Under the pieces are notes generated by a model. The model saw only the letters and a list, made by a program, of their open reading frames with translations, was not told the origin of the DNA and ran no database searches. A stretch of 7,872 bases of DNA from JAABRU01 sp964534335 (GTDB lineage: Bacteria; Desulfobacterota; Desulfobacteria; Desulfobacterales; Desulfococcaceae): assembly GCA_964534335.1 (NCBI GenBank), contig CAZHPS010000325.1, positions 1 through 7,872 of the forward strand, in the 5' to 3' direction. The position numbers were made by a program, and so were the translations under genes. Shown here piece after piece: positions 1-5,740 of the stretch (the stretch's first letter is position 1; each line of letters begins with the position of its first letter).

Positions 1-2135
1 ATTTGAGGAACACTCAGGTAAGCGATGTTTCTTTTCTCAAAGAACTCAAAGGGCTGAGCAATGCTGATCTGGTAAAAAATCAGATCAAAGAAATACCCGC
101 ATGGATAGTAACTCATCCATTGGAAATCAGAATTGACGAAGAGTATGCCAGTGATTGTATCAACCTGTTTGAAAATCCGATTGAAATCCCGCCTATTGAG
201 ATTGTGAAGCAGGGGAAAGAGGCCATACGGATTTATTACGAGCAGATGGAACAGCAGGGAAGCGAAAAACTGTATGAGGCAAAAGTCATTATTCTGGGCG
301 AAGCCGGTTCCGGCAAAACCACGCTGTTCAAAAAACTGCAGGAACCTTCGCTGCTTCTGCCGGATACGGTTTCCACCCTCGGCGTTGAAGTGAAGGAAGG
401 GCATGTATTTGATCATCCTGTGGAAAAAGAGTGCAAAATAACCGCCAATCTGTGGGATTTCGGGGGGCAGGAGATACAGTATCAGTTGCACCAGTATTTT
501 ATCACTCCGGATTCCTTATACATTCTGGTTGCAGACAACCGGAAGCAGCATACCCGCTGGGATTACTGGTTTCAGATTATCAGCCTGTTCGGGGGCGAAT
601 GTCCTGTTTTGGTGGTGCTGAACAACAACAGAACTTACAGCAGTGAACCGAATTTCCCCATAGACAAATGCAAAAGCAATTTCTCAAAAGTCTGCATAGA
701 TTCCACAAAAACAGATTTCAGCAGAAATGACGGGGACTGGCTTGTTTTACAGCAGAAAATTCAGAATGAACTGTCTGCCCTGCCCCTTGTCAACAAGGCT
801 GTGCCCAAGTTATGGAAACCGCTGCGGGAGGCTTTGGCAAAGGAAAAAGAGAAAACAAATTATATTGACATCAAGCGTTTTTTTGAACTGTGCCCCAAAG
901 GACTGGATACAGAGGAACACCGGCTTTCCGCGCTGGAATATTTTCACCGTATCGGGATTGTGCTGCATTTTGACAATGACAAAAACCTGCGGGATATTGT
1001 GTTCCTCAACCCCAACTGGATTACGCAGGCTTTGTATGCGGCCTTAAACGGCGCAAACAAAGATTTGGCACAGGGTATGTTCAGTGAAAACTGGATTTTC
1101 AAATTCTGGGAAGAACATCCCAATCATTATGATTACAATGAACGCACCTATCTGCTGCGCCTGATGCTGAAAGACAATTTTGACATCTGCTATGAAATCG
1201 GCACCAGACAATATATCGTTCCCATGCTTCTGCCAAATCATCAGCCGGATTACCAATGGGATTATTCGGATAATCTGGGCTTCCGCATTCAGTATCCCTT
1301 TATGCCCGAAGGCATTATCAGCCGTTTTATGGTGCGGATGAATGAAATGATTGACAATTCGCTTATCTGGCTGGAAGGCGTTGTATTGAAAAGCCCTGAA
1401 CTGAAATGCAGAGCGCAGGTCTTTCAGAAAAAGGATTTCAAATCCGGCCTGATGTTCATTGACATTCATATCAGCGGCGCAAGCCTCAACAACAGAAAGG
1501 AACTGCTGCTCAGCATACGGGAACAAATTTATCACATTCACAAAACATCGTTTGCCAAAATCCCTTTTACCGAACTGGTGGTTTGCAACTGCGAAAAATG
1601 CGTTACCCTGACTGATCCGCATTATTATTCCCTTGATGAACTCAAAGACTATCTTGCGGAACATAAACAGAAAATTGAGTGCCGGAGATTAAAAGACAGG
1701 GTATCCATCAATCAGTTGCTGGGAACCGTTTATTCTGATAATGAAATACAAAACCTTATGGAGCATGGCATGAAAAAAAGTGAAAGTCTGAAACCTGCAA
1801 ATGAACCAAAGATCAACCCGGTGGAAGAAAAACGCAGCAATACCATCACTGCCTTATTTGCTTTGGCTGTGATTTTTGGGCTGGCAGTGGGAACCATTGT
1901 TCTTTTCAACACACTGGGCATATCCGCATGGTGGTTTCTGGCAATGATTATATTTGTCATACTGCTGGTGGCTTCGGTATGGTCATACGCGGTATCCCCC
2001 AGCACAGTCAGCGAAAAGGGAGCCATCAGCATGTTTGACAAAGTACTGAGGCGGCTGGATATTTTATCCCTGATAACCGGCACCAGGGACAGCAAAAAAA
2101 GCGAAGGCAACCGCATGAATGATAAAGAAAAATAA
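1..2135 (+). CDS. LRR-Roc-COR (ROCO-family) GTPase with two C-terminal membrane helices, 5' partial
   Basis: The reading frame is open from the left edge to a TAA at 2133-2135. The TTG at 3 is not a credible start, because the first ~30 residues (LKGLSNADLVKNQIKEIP) read as the end of a leucine-rich repeat and the gene continues upstream. Numbering from base 3: Roc GTPase domain ~90-265 with P-loop GEAGSGKT (99-106) and G3 DFGGQE (152-157). The G4 position reads LNNNR (206-210), not NKxD. A COR dimerisation domain spans ~268-465 (RFFELCPKGL, LNPNWITQALYAAL). After it comes a cysteine pattern C528-x-C530-xx-C533 and C560 (VVCNCEKC...PHYY, IECRRLKDRVSINQLLG) that recurs in bacterial Roc-COR proteins and may bind zinc. 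Two hydrophobic helices (~614-636 and 641-662) precede a short charged tail. Bacterial ROCO proteins are thought to be nucleotide-driven dimer switches whose repeats sense a ligand; the ligand and output here are unknown. The membrane hairpin may be an anchor or an effector. Convergent with the rnf operon, with no functional link evident. Confidence 0.9.
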   Translation, partial: LRNTQVSDVSFLKELKGLSNADLVKNQIKEIPAWIVTHPLEIRIDEEYASDCINLFENPIEIPPIEIVKQGKEAIRIYYEQMEQQGSEKLYEAKVIILGEAGSGKTTLFKKLQEPSLLLPDTVSTLGVEVKEGHVFDHPVEKECKITANLWDFGGQEIQYQLHQYFITPDSLYILVADNRKQHTRWDYWFQIISLFGGECPVLVVLNNNRTYSSEPNFPIDKCKSNFSKVCIDSTKTDFSRNDGDWLVLQQKIQNELSALPLVNKAVPKLWKPLREALAKEKEKTNYIDIKRFFELCPKGLDTEEHRLSALEYFHRIGIVLHFDNDKNLRDIVFLNPNWITQALYAALNGANKDLAQGMFSENWIFKFWEEHPNHYDYNERTYLLRLMLKDNFDICYEIGTRQYIVPMLLPNHQPDYQWDYSDNLGFRIQYPFMPEGIISRFMVRMNEMIDNSLIWLEGVVLKSPELKCRAQVFQKKDFKSGLMFIDIHISGASLNNRKELLLSIREQIYHIHKTSFAKIPFTELVVCNCEKCVTLTDPHYYSLDELKDYLAEHKQKIECRRLKDRVSINQLLGTVYSDNEIQNLMEHGMKKSESLKPANEPKINPVEEKRSNTITALFALAVIFGLAVGTIVLFNTLGISAWWFLAMIIFVILLVASVWSYAVSPSTVSEKGAISMFDKVLRRLDILSLITGTRDSKKSEGNRMNDKEK

Positions 2136-2206
2136 TAATTGTGAAGTACTGCACAGCCAATTCAGATTTCATATTATACTGATTCTCCATTGGTTTTATA
2201 CAATCC

Positions 2207-2244
2207 GGAGGAGTGCAAAAATTAAGCGGAGCGGTTTTTTGCAC
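2207..2244 (+). repeat. Left arm of a perfect 38-bp inverted repeat; itself a stem-loop
   Basis: All 38 bases match the reverse complement of 2447-2484; identity stops abruptly on both sides. The arm begins GGAGGAGTGC. Its inner part can fold as a 9-bp stem (GTGCAAAAA pairing with TTTTTGCAC) around a loop containing the short motif GCGGAGCGG. A palindromic unit present twice in opposite orientation resembles REP/REPIN or MITE-type noncoding elements. No family can be assigned from the sequence alone. Confidence 0.85.
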
Positions 2245-2305
2245 AGCCGGAACTGTGGAAAAACTGACGGTATTGGATCAAACCAATGGCGAACCGGTAT
2301 GAAAT

Positions 2306-2338
2306 AAAAAAACCGGACTGAAAACAGTCCGGTTTTTT
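2306..2338 (+). terminator. Rho-independent terminator, probably bidirectional
   Basis: An 8-bp perfect stem (CCGGACTG 2313-2320, CAGTCCGG 2325-2332) closes an AAAA loop. It is followed by six T (2333-2338) and preceded by seven A (2306-2312), so it has terminator form on both strands. On + it would end Roc-COR transcription ~170 bp after the stop codon. On - it would end the rnf operon ~207 bp after rnfB; no nearer terminator for rnfB was seen. Confidence 0.88.
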
Positions 2339-2365
2339 ATTATGATTCCTGATTTTGCATATTGC

Positions 2366-2387
2366 CGGGTTACGCTTCGCTAACCCG
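2366..2387. repeat. REP-like palindrome (CGGGTTA-loop-TAACCCG)
   Basis: A 7-bp perfect stem, CGGGTTA (2366-2372) and TAACCCG (2381-2387), encloses the 8-nt loop CGCTTCGC. Palindromes of the type GGGTTACGC...TAACCC are, from memory, frequent dispersed intergenic repeats in many bacterial genomes. It has no T-tract and so is not an intrinsic terminator. Its position between two convergent gene ends fits a REP-like element. Confidence 0.6.
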
Positions 2388-2446
2388 ACCTGCATGGAAA
2401 TATAGTATTTTCCTCAACTTTTGTCCTTTATGAACAGCAGATGCAG

Positions 2447-2484
2447 GTGCAAAAAACCGCTCCGCTTAATTTTTGCACTCCTCC
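2447..2484 (-). repeat. Right arm of the perfect 38-bp inverted repeat
   Basis: This is the exact reverse complement of 2207-2244, separated from it by 202 bp. It lies 60 bp beyond the rnfB stop. The two copies could pair in RNA or as a DNA cruciform, or each could fold alone through the GTGCAAAAA / TTTTTGCAC stem. Flanks outside the arms differ (ATACAATCC on the left, ATCTGGTTT on the right), so no target-site duplication is evident. Confidence 0.85.
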
Positions 2485-2544
2485 ATCTGGTTTTGCAGAG
2501 GAAAAAAGTTGTTAGAAGAACTATAATATTGAAAAACAAAACTG

Positions 2545-3453
2545 CTATCCTCTCCACTCGGTATCATCCACAGTGGTTTTGAAGTCGGCTTCCACAATTT
2601 CCGGAGCTTCTTTGCCTTTTGCCACAGCAACTTCCGCACCCGGCATACCTACGAAGATCAGCCGTTTTCTCGGACATTTCTCGCAGGCTTCCATGATTTC
2701 CAGAGAGCATTCCTCATCCCAGGCATTGTAGTCAATGGTGGGCAGATTGTCCACAATCTTGAAGAGTTCGGATTTGCGCGCACAGGCTTTGCATCCGATA
2801 CATCCCACTTCACACACGGCCATAACATCCTTGCCCGCGTCTTTGTTGGAACAGCCCACAGCCAGAATCTGCTTCTTTTTGAAAGGCGCGATGGTGATGA
2901 TGTTTCTCGGACATACGCTGCCGCAGGCTCCGCATCCGATACATTTTTCATAATCCACAGTGGCAACGCCGTTAATGACATGAATCGCGTCATACTTGCA
3001 GGCACGGGTGCAGTCCCCGAAACCCAGACAGCCGTAAGTGCAGCCCTGCACGCCAGCGACCATGTTCGCGGCTTTGCAGGTCATTTCCCCGCGATATTCA
3101 TGCCGTCCCTTGCGGTCATTGTAGGTGGCTGTGCAGTGAACCACAGGACGCTGGGGATAGCTTTCTCCCACTTCCACGCCCATGATTGCTGCAACAGAGG
3201 CGGCACAGGACGCGCCGCCCACCGGGCATTTGTTTACCGGCGCGCCGCTTTTGACTATGGCTTCTGCGTAATCGCCGCAGCCCACAAAGCCGCACCCGCC
3301 GCAGTTGGCTCCGGGAAGTGTGCCGATAATGGCCTCAATGCGGGGGTCAACCTCCACACGGAACGCCTTGTTGGCCCATCCCAGAATATAACAGATGACT
3401 ATCGCCATGCCGAAAAGCGTGGTGGCAGACAGTCCGATGGTGACAATGTTCAT
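2545..3453 (-). CDS. rnfB: Ion-translocating ferredoxin:NAD+ oxidoreductase subunit RnfB, long multi-cluster form
   Basis: RnfB is the iron-sulfur subunit that accepts electrons from reduced ferredoxin on the cytoplasmic face. The 302-residue protein starts with a membrane anchor (~4-26), followed by the RnfB-type 4Fe-4S motif CGGCGFVGCG with C51, C54, C59 and C76. Two ferredoxin-like clusters follow: C138, C142, C148, C152 and C171, C174, C177, C181. A further group, C214-xxx-C218-xx-C221-xx-C224 (CEVGCIGCKAC), and C249, C257, C260 extend the C-terminal half. Enterobacterial RsxB is about 190 residues and lacks this extension; long forms occur in acetogens and sulfate reducers. The ATG (3451-3453) follows a strong AAGGAG site 7-8 nt upstream. 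It is the last gene of the rnf operon and the only one separated from its neighbour by a large gap (232 bp). Confidence 0.95.
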   Translation of the reverse strand: MNIVTIGLSATTLFGMAIVICYILGWANKAFRVEVDPRIEAIIGTLPGANCGGCGFVGCGDYAEAIVKSGAPVNKCPVGGASCAASVAAIMGVEVGESYPQRPVVHCTATYNDRKGRHEYRGEMTCKAANMVAGVQGCTYGCLGFGDCTRACKYDAIHVINGVATVDYEKCIGCGACGSVCPRNIITIAPFKKKQILAVGCSNKDAGKDVMAVCEVGCIGCKACARKSELFKIVDNLPTIDYNAWDEECSLEIMEACEKCPRKRLIFVGMPGAEVAVAKGKEAPEIVEADFKTTVDDTEWRG

Positions 3454-3460
3454 TGATTAT

Positions 3461-3467
3461 CTCCTTC
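3461..3467 (-). promoter_or_regulatory. Ribosome-binding site of rnfB
   Basis: On the - strand the sequence GAAGGAG lies 7 nt before the rnfB ATG and fixes that start. Unlike those of rnfG, rnfE and rnfA, this site lies in noncoding DNA and is not inside the preceding gene. Confidence 0.8.
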
Positions 3468-3473
3468 ATTTGT

Positions 3474-3501
3474 GTGCTGGCTACTGGTTTCCGGGTACTG
3501 G
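3474..3501 (-). repeat. Heptamer repeat cluster (CCAGTNN type), minus orientation
   Basis: Read on the - strand, four consecutive 7-mers appear: CCAGTAC, CCGGAAA, CCAGTAG, CCAGCAC. Three of the four keep the CCAG core in exact 7-nt register. The cluster lies just upstream of the rnfB ribosome-binding site and is the inverted counterpart of the cluster at 3658-3685. Degenerate short heptamer repeats of this kind resemble the STRR sequences described in cyanobacteria, but that is a resemblance only. Confidence 0.55.
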
Positions 3502-3657
3502 AATTGGCAAAATGCAATCCGTGTTCAATTGTCAATGCCAGTTAAGAGTCGGATTTCCATAAGATTTGACAACTTTTTAAAATCTGCCAAATCCTGTATG
3601 AACATATGACAGTCTGTTTTTGTTCATTCTGAATTTTTTAACTCTTAATTCGCATTA

Positions 3658-3685
3658 TCAGTTACCAGTCACCAGATGCCAGTCC
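3658..3685 (+). repeat. Heptamer repeat cluster (CCAGTNN type), plus orientation
   Basis: Four consecutive 7-mers on the + strand: TCAGTTA, CCAGTCA, CCAGATG, CCAGTCC. The cluster abuts the rnfA stop codon (3686-3688). Together with 3474-3501 it brackets a 156-bp AT-rich core in inverted orientation. The core also carries small inverted pairs: TTAAGAGT (3542-3549) with ACTCTTAA (3641-3648), and ATGAACA (3598-3604) with TGTTCAT (3621-3627). Confidence 0.55.
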
Positions 3686-4438
3686 CTATTTCCCTGCTTC
3701 CGGTGCAGGCTGCACCTGTGCAACAACAGCTTCAGGTTTGGGCATCATGGCTTTGCGCAGTCCTGAATCCACACCGGTAAATCCCATGAATCCCAGGGAA
3801 AGAATACCGGCCACGATCAGCGCGATAGCCACACCCTGAAAGGGTTTGGGAACATCGCAGAGATTGAGTTCCTCCCGGATACCGGCCATGATCACAATGG
3901 CAATGGTGAAACCGATGCCGCCGCCCACAGCCAGGGTCAAAGCACGTCCCAGATCCCAGGCATCAGCAGGATTGTCCACACCCGTGATTTTGCTCATGAT
4001 GACCAGACAGGCAAAGAGAATCGCGCAGTTGGTGGTAATCAGGGGCAGATACACGCCCAGAGCCTTGTACAGGGGAGGGAAGAATTTGCGCACATACATC
4101 TCCACAAACTGCACAGAAGAGGCAATAGCGAAGATGTAAACAATATAGCTGAGAATCGTGAGATTGATTGTTGCAGCAGTTTCAGCAGGCACAAACAGAC
4201 CTGCTGCCCATACAGAAAGGGGCGCGCCCGGCATGAGAACATAGGCCGTGATGGTCCAACTGAGAACTGCGGCAATGGCAATGACAAAGATGACCGCGCA
4301 GCCCATGCCAAAGGCTGTGCTGATTCTGCGGGAAACACCCACAAAGGGGCAGATTCCCACGAAATAGTACAGCACAAAGTTGTTGATGATGGCCGCGCCG
4401 ATTCCAATCAGAAATATGTCAATCAGATAACTTATCAT
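3686..4438 (-). CDS. rnfA: Ion-translocating Rnf complex membrane subunit RnfA
   Basis: RnfA is a polytopic membrane subunit that, with its inverted-topology homologue RnfE, forms the electron path across the membrane. It is recognised by INNFVLYYFVGICPFVGVS near the N-terminus, QFVEMYVRKFFPPLY, and LPLITTNCAILFACL. C30 (GICPF) and C138 (TNCAI) are the positions that in the family ligate the intramembrane iron-sulfur cluster shared with RnfE. About six membrane helices are visible. At 250 residues it is longer than the ~193-residue E. coli RsxA: there is extra sequence around residues 68-92 and 150-163, and a Pro/Ala-rich tail after residue ~225. Its ATG directly follows the rnfE TAA (TAAATG). 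The stop is TAG, followed by a 232-bp gap to rnfB. Confidence 0.95.
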   Translation of the reverse strand: MISYLIDIFLIGIGAAIINNFVLYYFVGICPFVGVSRRISTAFGMGCAVIFVIAIAAVLSWTITAYVLMPGAPLSVWAAGLFVPAETAATINLTILSYIVYIFAIASSVQFVEMYVRKFFPPLYKALGVYLPLITTNCAILFACLVIMSKITGVDNPADAWDLGRALTLAVGGGIGFTIAIVIMAGIREELNLCDVPKPFQGVAIALIVAGILSLGFMGFTGVDSGLRKAMMPKPEAVVAQVQPAPEAGK

Positions 4439-5062
4439 TTATTTTCCTCCTGCGGCCTTTTTCGGACGATCACTGTACCAGTTTACCAGCCCCAGCAGCA
4501 GGCCAAAGGTCAGGAACGCGCCCGGAGGCAGCACCATGATGACCCAGTCCGGCCAGGCCAAAGGCAGCACCCGGATTCCCATAAGCATTCCGGTTCCCAG
4601 AATTTCCCGCACAGCCGCCAGACTGCACAAAGCCAGGCAGAAGCCCAGAGACTGACCAATGGCATCGGCTCCGGCAGTGATGACATCCTGTTTGGATGCG
4701 CAGACCTCGCACCGGCAGATGATGATGCAGTTGACAATAATCAGGGGAATATAAGGCCCCAGCACCTTGCTCATCTGATACATATAAGCCGCAAGAAAAC
4801 GGTCTGCAATAGTTACAAATGTTGCAATAATCAGCGTGAAGATCACAATCCGCAGATGGGGTTTGAGCAGGTTGCGGATCAGACTGATCATTACATTGGC
4901 ACAGAAAAGCACAAACATAACCGCAGCCGACATGGTGAGGGCTGCTTTCATCCCGTTGGTCACGGCCAGTGTGGGACACATGCCCAGAATCTGGCGGTAC
5001 ACCGGGTTTTCCGGCAAAATGCCCCGGATAAAGCGTTCCGCAGCAGTGGGTTGATCAGCCAT
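4439..5062 (-). CDS. rnfE: Ion-translocating Rnf complex membrane subunit RnfE
   Basis: RnfE is the NqrD/RnfE-type membrane subunit that partners RnfA. Diagnostic stretches are NPVYRQILGMCPTLAVTN near the N-terminus, IPLIIVNC, and VREILGTGMLMGIRVLP. C29 (GMCP) and C112 (VNC) are the conserved cysteines that contribute to the intramembrane cluster. The protein has 207 residues and about six membrane helices, near the usual length. After C112 the sequence reads IIICRCEVCASK, adding C116, C118 and C121; as I recall, most relatives read IILGRAEAFA here. The DNA at 4679-4743 confirms these codons in frame. Its ATG overlaps the rnfG stop by one base (TAATG). It ends in GGK, which encodes the ribosome-binding site of rnfA. 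Confidence 0.95.
   Translation of the reverse strand: MADQPTAAERFIRGILPENPVYRQILGMCPTLAVTNGMKAALTMSAAVMFVLFCANVMISLIRNLLKPHLRIVIFTLIIATFVTIADRFLAAYMYQMSKVLGPYIPLIIVNCIIICRCEVCASKQDVITAGADAIGQSLGFCLALCSLAAVREILGTGMLMGIRVLPLAWPDWVIMVLPPGAFLTFGLLLGLVNWYSDRPKKAAGGK
4446..4450 (-). promoter_or_regulatory. Ribosome-binding site of rnfA, embedded in the rnfE 3' end
   Basis: The - strand reads GGAGGAAAATAAATG. GGAGG encodes part of the terminal Gly-Gly-Lys of RnfE and lies 7 nt before the rnfA ATG, suggesting translational coupling. Confidence 0.75.
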
Positions 5063-5736
5063 TATTTCCCTCCTTGCGCGAGCGGGGCTTTGAGATCAGC
5101 CACCGCGGTGTTGACAATATCGCTTACTGCACGGGATGAAATGGTGGCTCCGGTAATGGCATTGATGTCATCTGCCCCGGCTCCTCCGCCCTTGACCACG
5201 CCAAGGGCTTTGTCCGTGCTTTTGCCATTGAACTGTCCCCGCCATTCATCCGTGACGATTTTGTTGCCCAGTCCCGGAGTTTCTTTCTGTTCCAAAACAA
5301 AAAGGCCGGTAACGGTTTTCACTTCCGGATCAAGGCCCAGCAGCAGTTCAATGCGATCAGCATATCCCTGTCCGCTGGTCTTGACCACCCAGCCCAGACG
5401 TTTTCCGGATTTGTCTGCTGCTTCATACACATTGTAAACCGCCTTTTTTCCGGGTTTGTCCACCACAAAGGATTTGGGCGTGATATTCAGACTTTCCCCG
5501 GATTCTGCCAGTTTCTGCGCAGCTTCCGCGCCCAGCACCAGTTCCGGCACTTTTTCCCGTGTTTCATTGAGCTTGTTCTCTTCAATGACCGGCCCCAGAT
5601 ACATCTGAATGCCTGCCAGCGAAGAGCCAAAGCACAGTACCAGAAGCAGCACCAGCCATGCCTGCAGAATATTGTTGTCTCTGAGCCGCTCAAACGCAGT
5701 TGGCGACAGAGGTTCCATTTGCTGTATCGGTTTCAT
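5062..5736 (-). CDS. rnfG: Rnf complex subunit RnfG, covalent-FMN protein
   Basis: RnfG is a periplasm-facing flavoprotein anchored by a single N-terminal helix (~25-47, LQAWLVLLLVLCFGSSLAGI). It relays electrons between the membrane iron-sulfur site and RnfD. The FMN-binding domain covers ~95-215, with LEQKETPGLGNKI (149-161) and the flavinylation motif ITGATISS. T198 is the predicted phosphoester-FMN attachment residue, added by ApbE-type transferases. The residue three before the S/T of the motif is N192, where the ApbE consensus usually has Asp. Length 224 is normal for the family. The ATG (5734-5736) follows the rnfD stop by 4 nt, and the stop overlaps the rnfE start. No apbE gene is in this window. 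Confidence 0.94.
   Translation of the reverse strand: MKPIQQMEPLSPTAFERLRDNNILQAWLVLLLVLCFGSSLAGIQMYLGPVIEENKLNETREKVPELVLGAEAAQKLAESGESLNITPKSFVVDKPGKKAVYNVYEAADKSGKRLGWVVKTSGQGYADRIELLLGLDPEVKTVTGLFVLEQKETPGLGNKIVTDEWRGQFNGKSTDKALGVVKGGGAGADDINAITGATISSRAVSDIVNTAVADLKAPLAQGGK
5068..5073 (-). promoter_or_regulatory. Ribosome-binding site of rnfE, embedded in the rnfG 3' end
   Basis: The - strand reads GGAGGGAAATAATGG. The GGAGGG lies 5 nt before the rnfE ATG, inside the last Gly-Gly-Lys codons of rnfG, and the TAATG overlap implies termination-reinitiation coupling. Confidence 0.75.
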
Positions 5737-5740
5737 ATTC

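Larger units (their letters stand above)
2136..2544. other. Convergent intergenic region with repeats and a terminator
   Basis: This 409-bp stretch lies between the 3' ends of the Roc-COR gene (+) and rnfB (-). It contains a perfect 38-bp inverted repeat pair (2207-2244 and 2447-2484), an intrinsic terminator (2306-2338) and a REP-like palindrome (2366-2387). An 8-bp inverted pair ACCTGCAT (2388-2395) and ATGCAGGT (2441-2448) also lies inside. The short frames here have no recognisable product. One of them (2213-2302, + strand) ends in a coding-like stretch just before the terminator and may be a gene remnant. No transposase gene or convincing target-site duplication was seen. Confidence 0.7.

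Noticed and set aside
1044..1664. 206-codon open frame on the - strand inside the Roc-COR gene
   Set aside because: It lies entirely opposite the COR-coding region and has no recognisable motif.
2026..2244. 72-codon - strand frame starting in the repeat arm
   Set aside because: It starts with GTG inside a palindromic repeat and runs antisense into the Roc-COR gene; composition looks random.
2119..2307. 62-codon + strand frame after the Roc-COR gene
   Set aside because: It overlaps the end of the Roc-COR gene, crosses the repeat arm, and has no good ribosome-binding site or family resemblance.
3530..3535. TTGACA box on the - strand as a promoter for rnfB
   Set aside because: The -35 match is perfect, but no good TATAAT-like box follows at 15-18 nt (best is CATTTT), so it is not listed as a promoter.
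3347..3535. Small - strand ORF bridging the rnfA-rnfB gap
   Set aside because: It uses a TTG start, runs out of frame into rnfB and has no supporting motif.
3474..3685. Heptamer clusters as a CRISPR array
   Set aside because: Units are 7 nt, degenerate and directly abutting, without spacers of uniform length.
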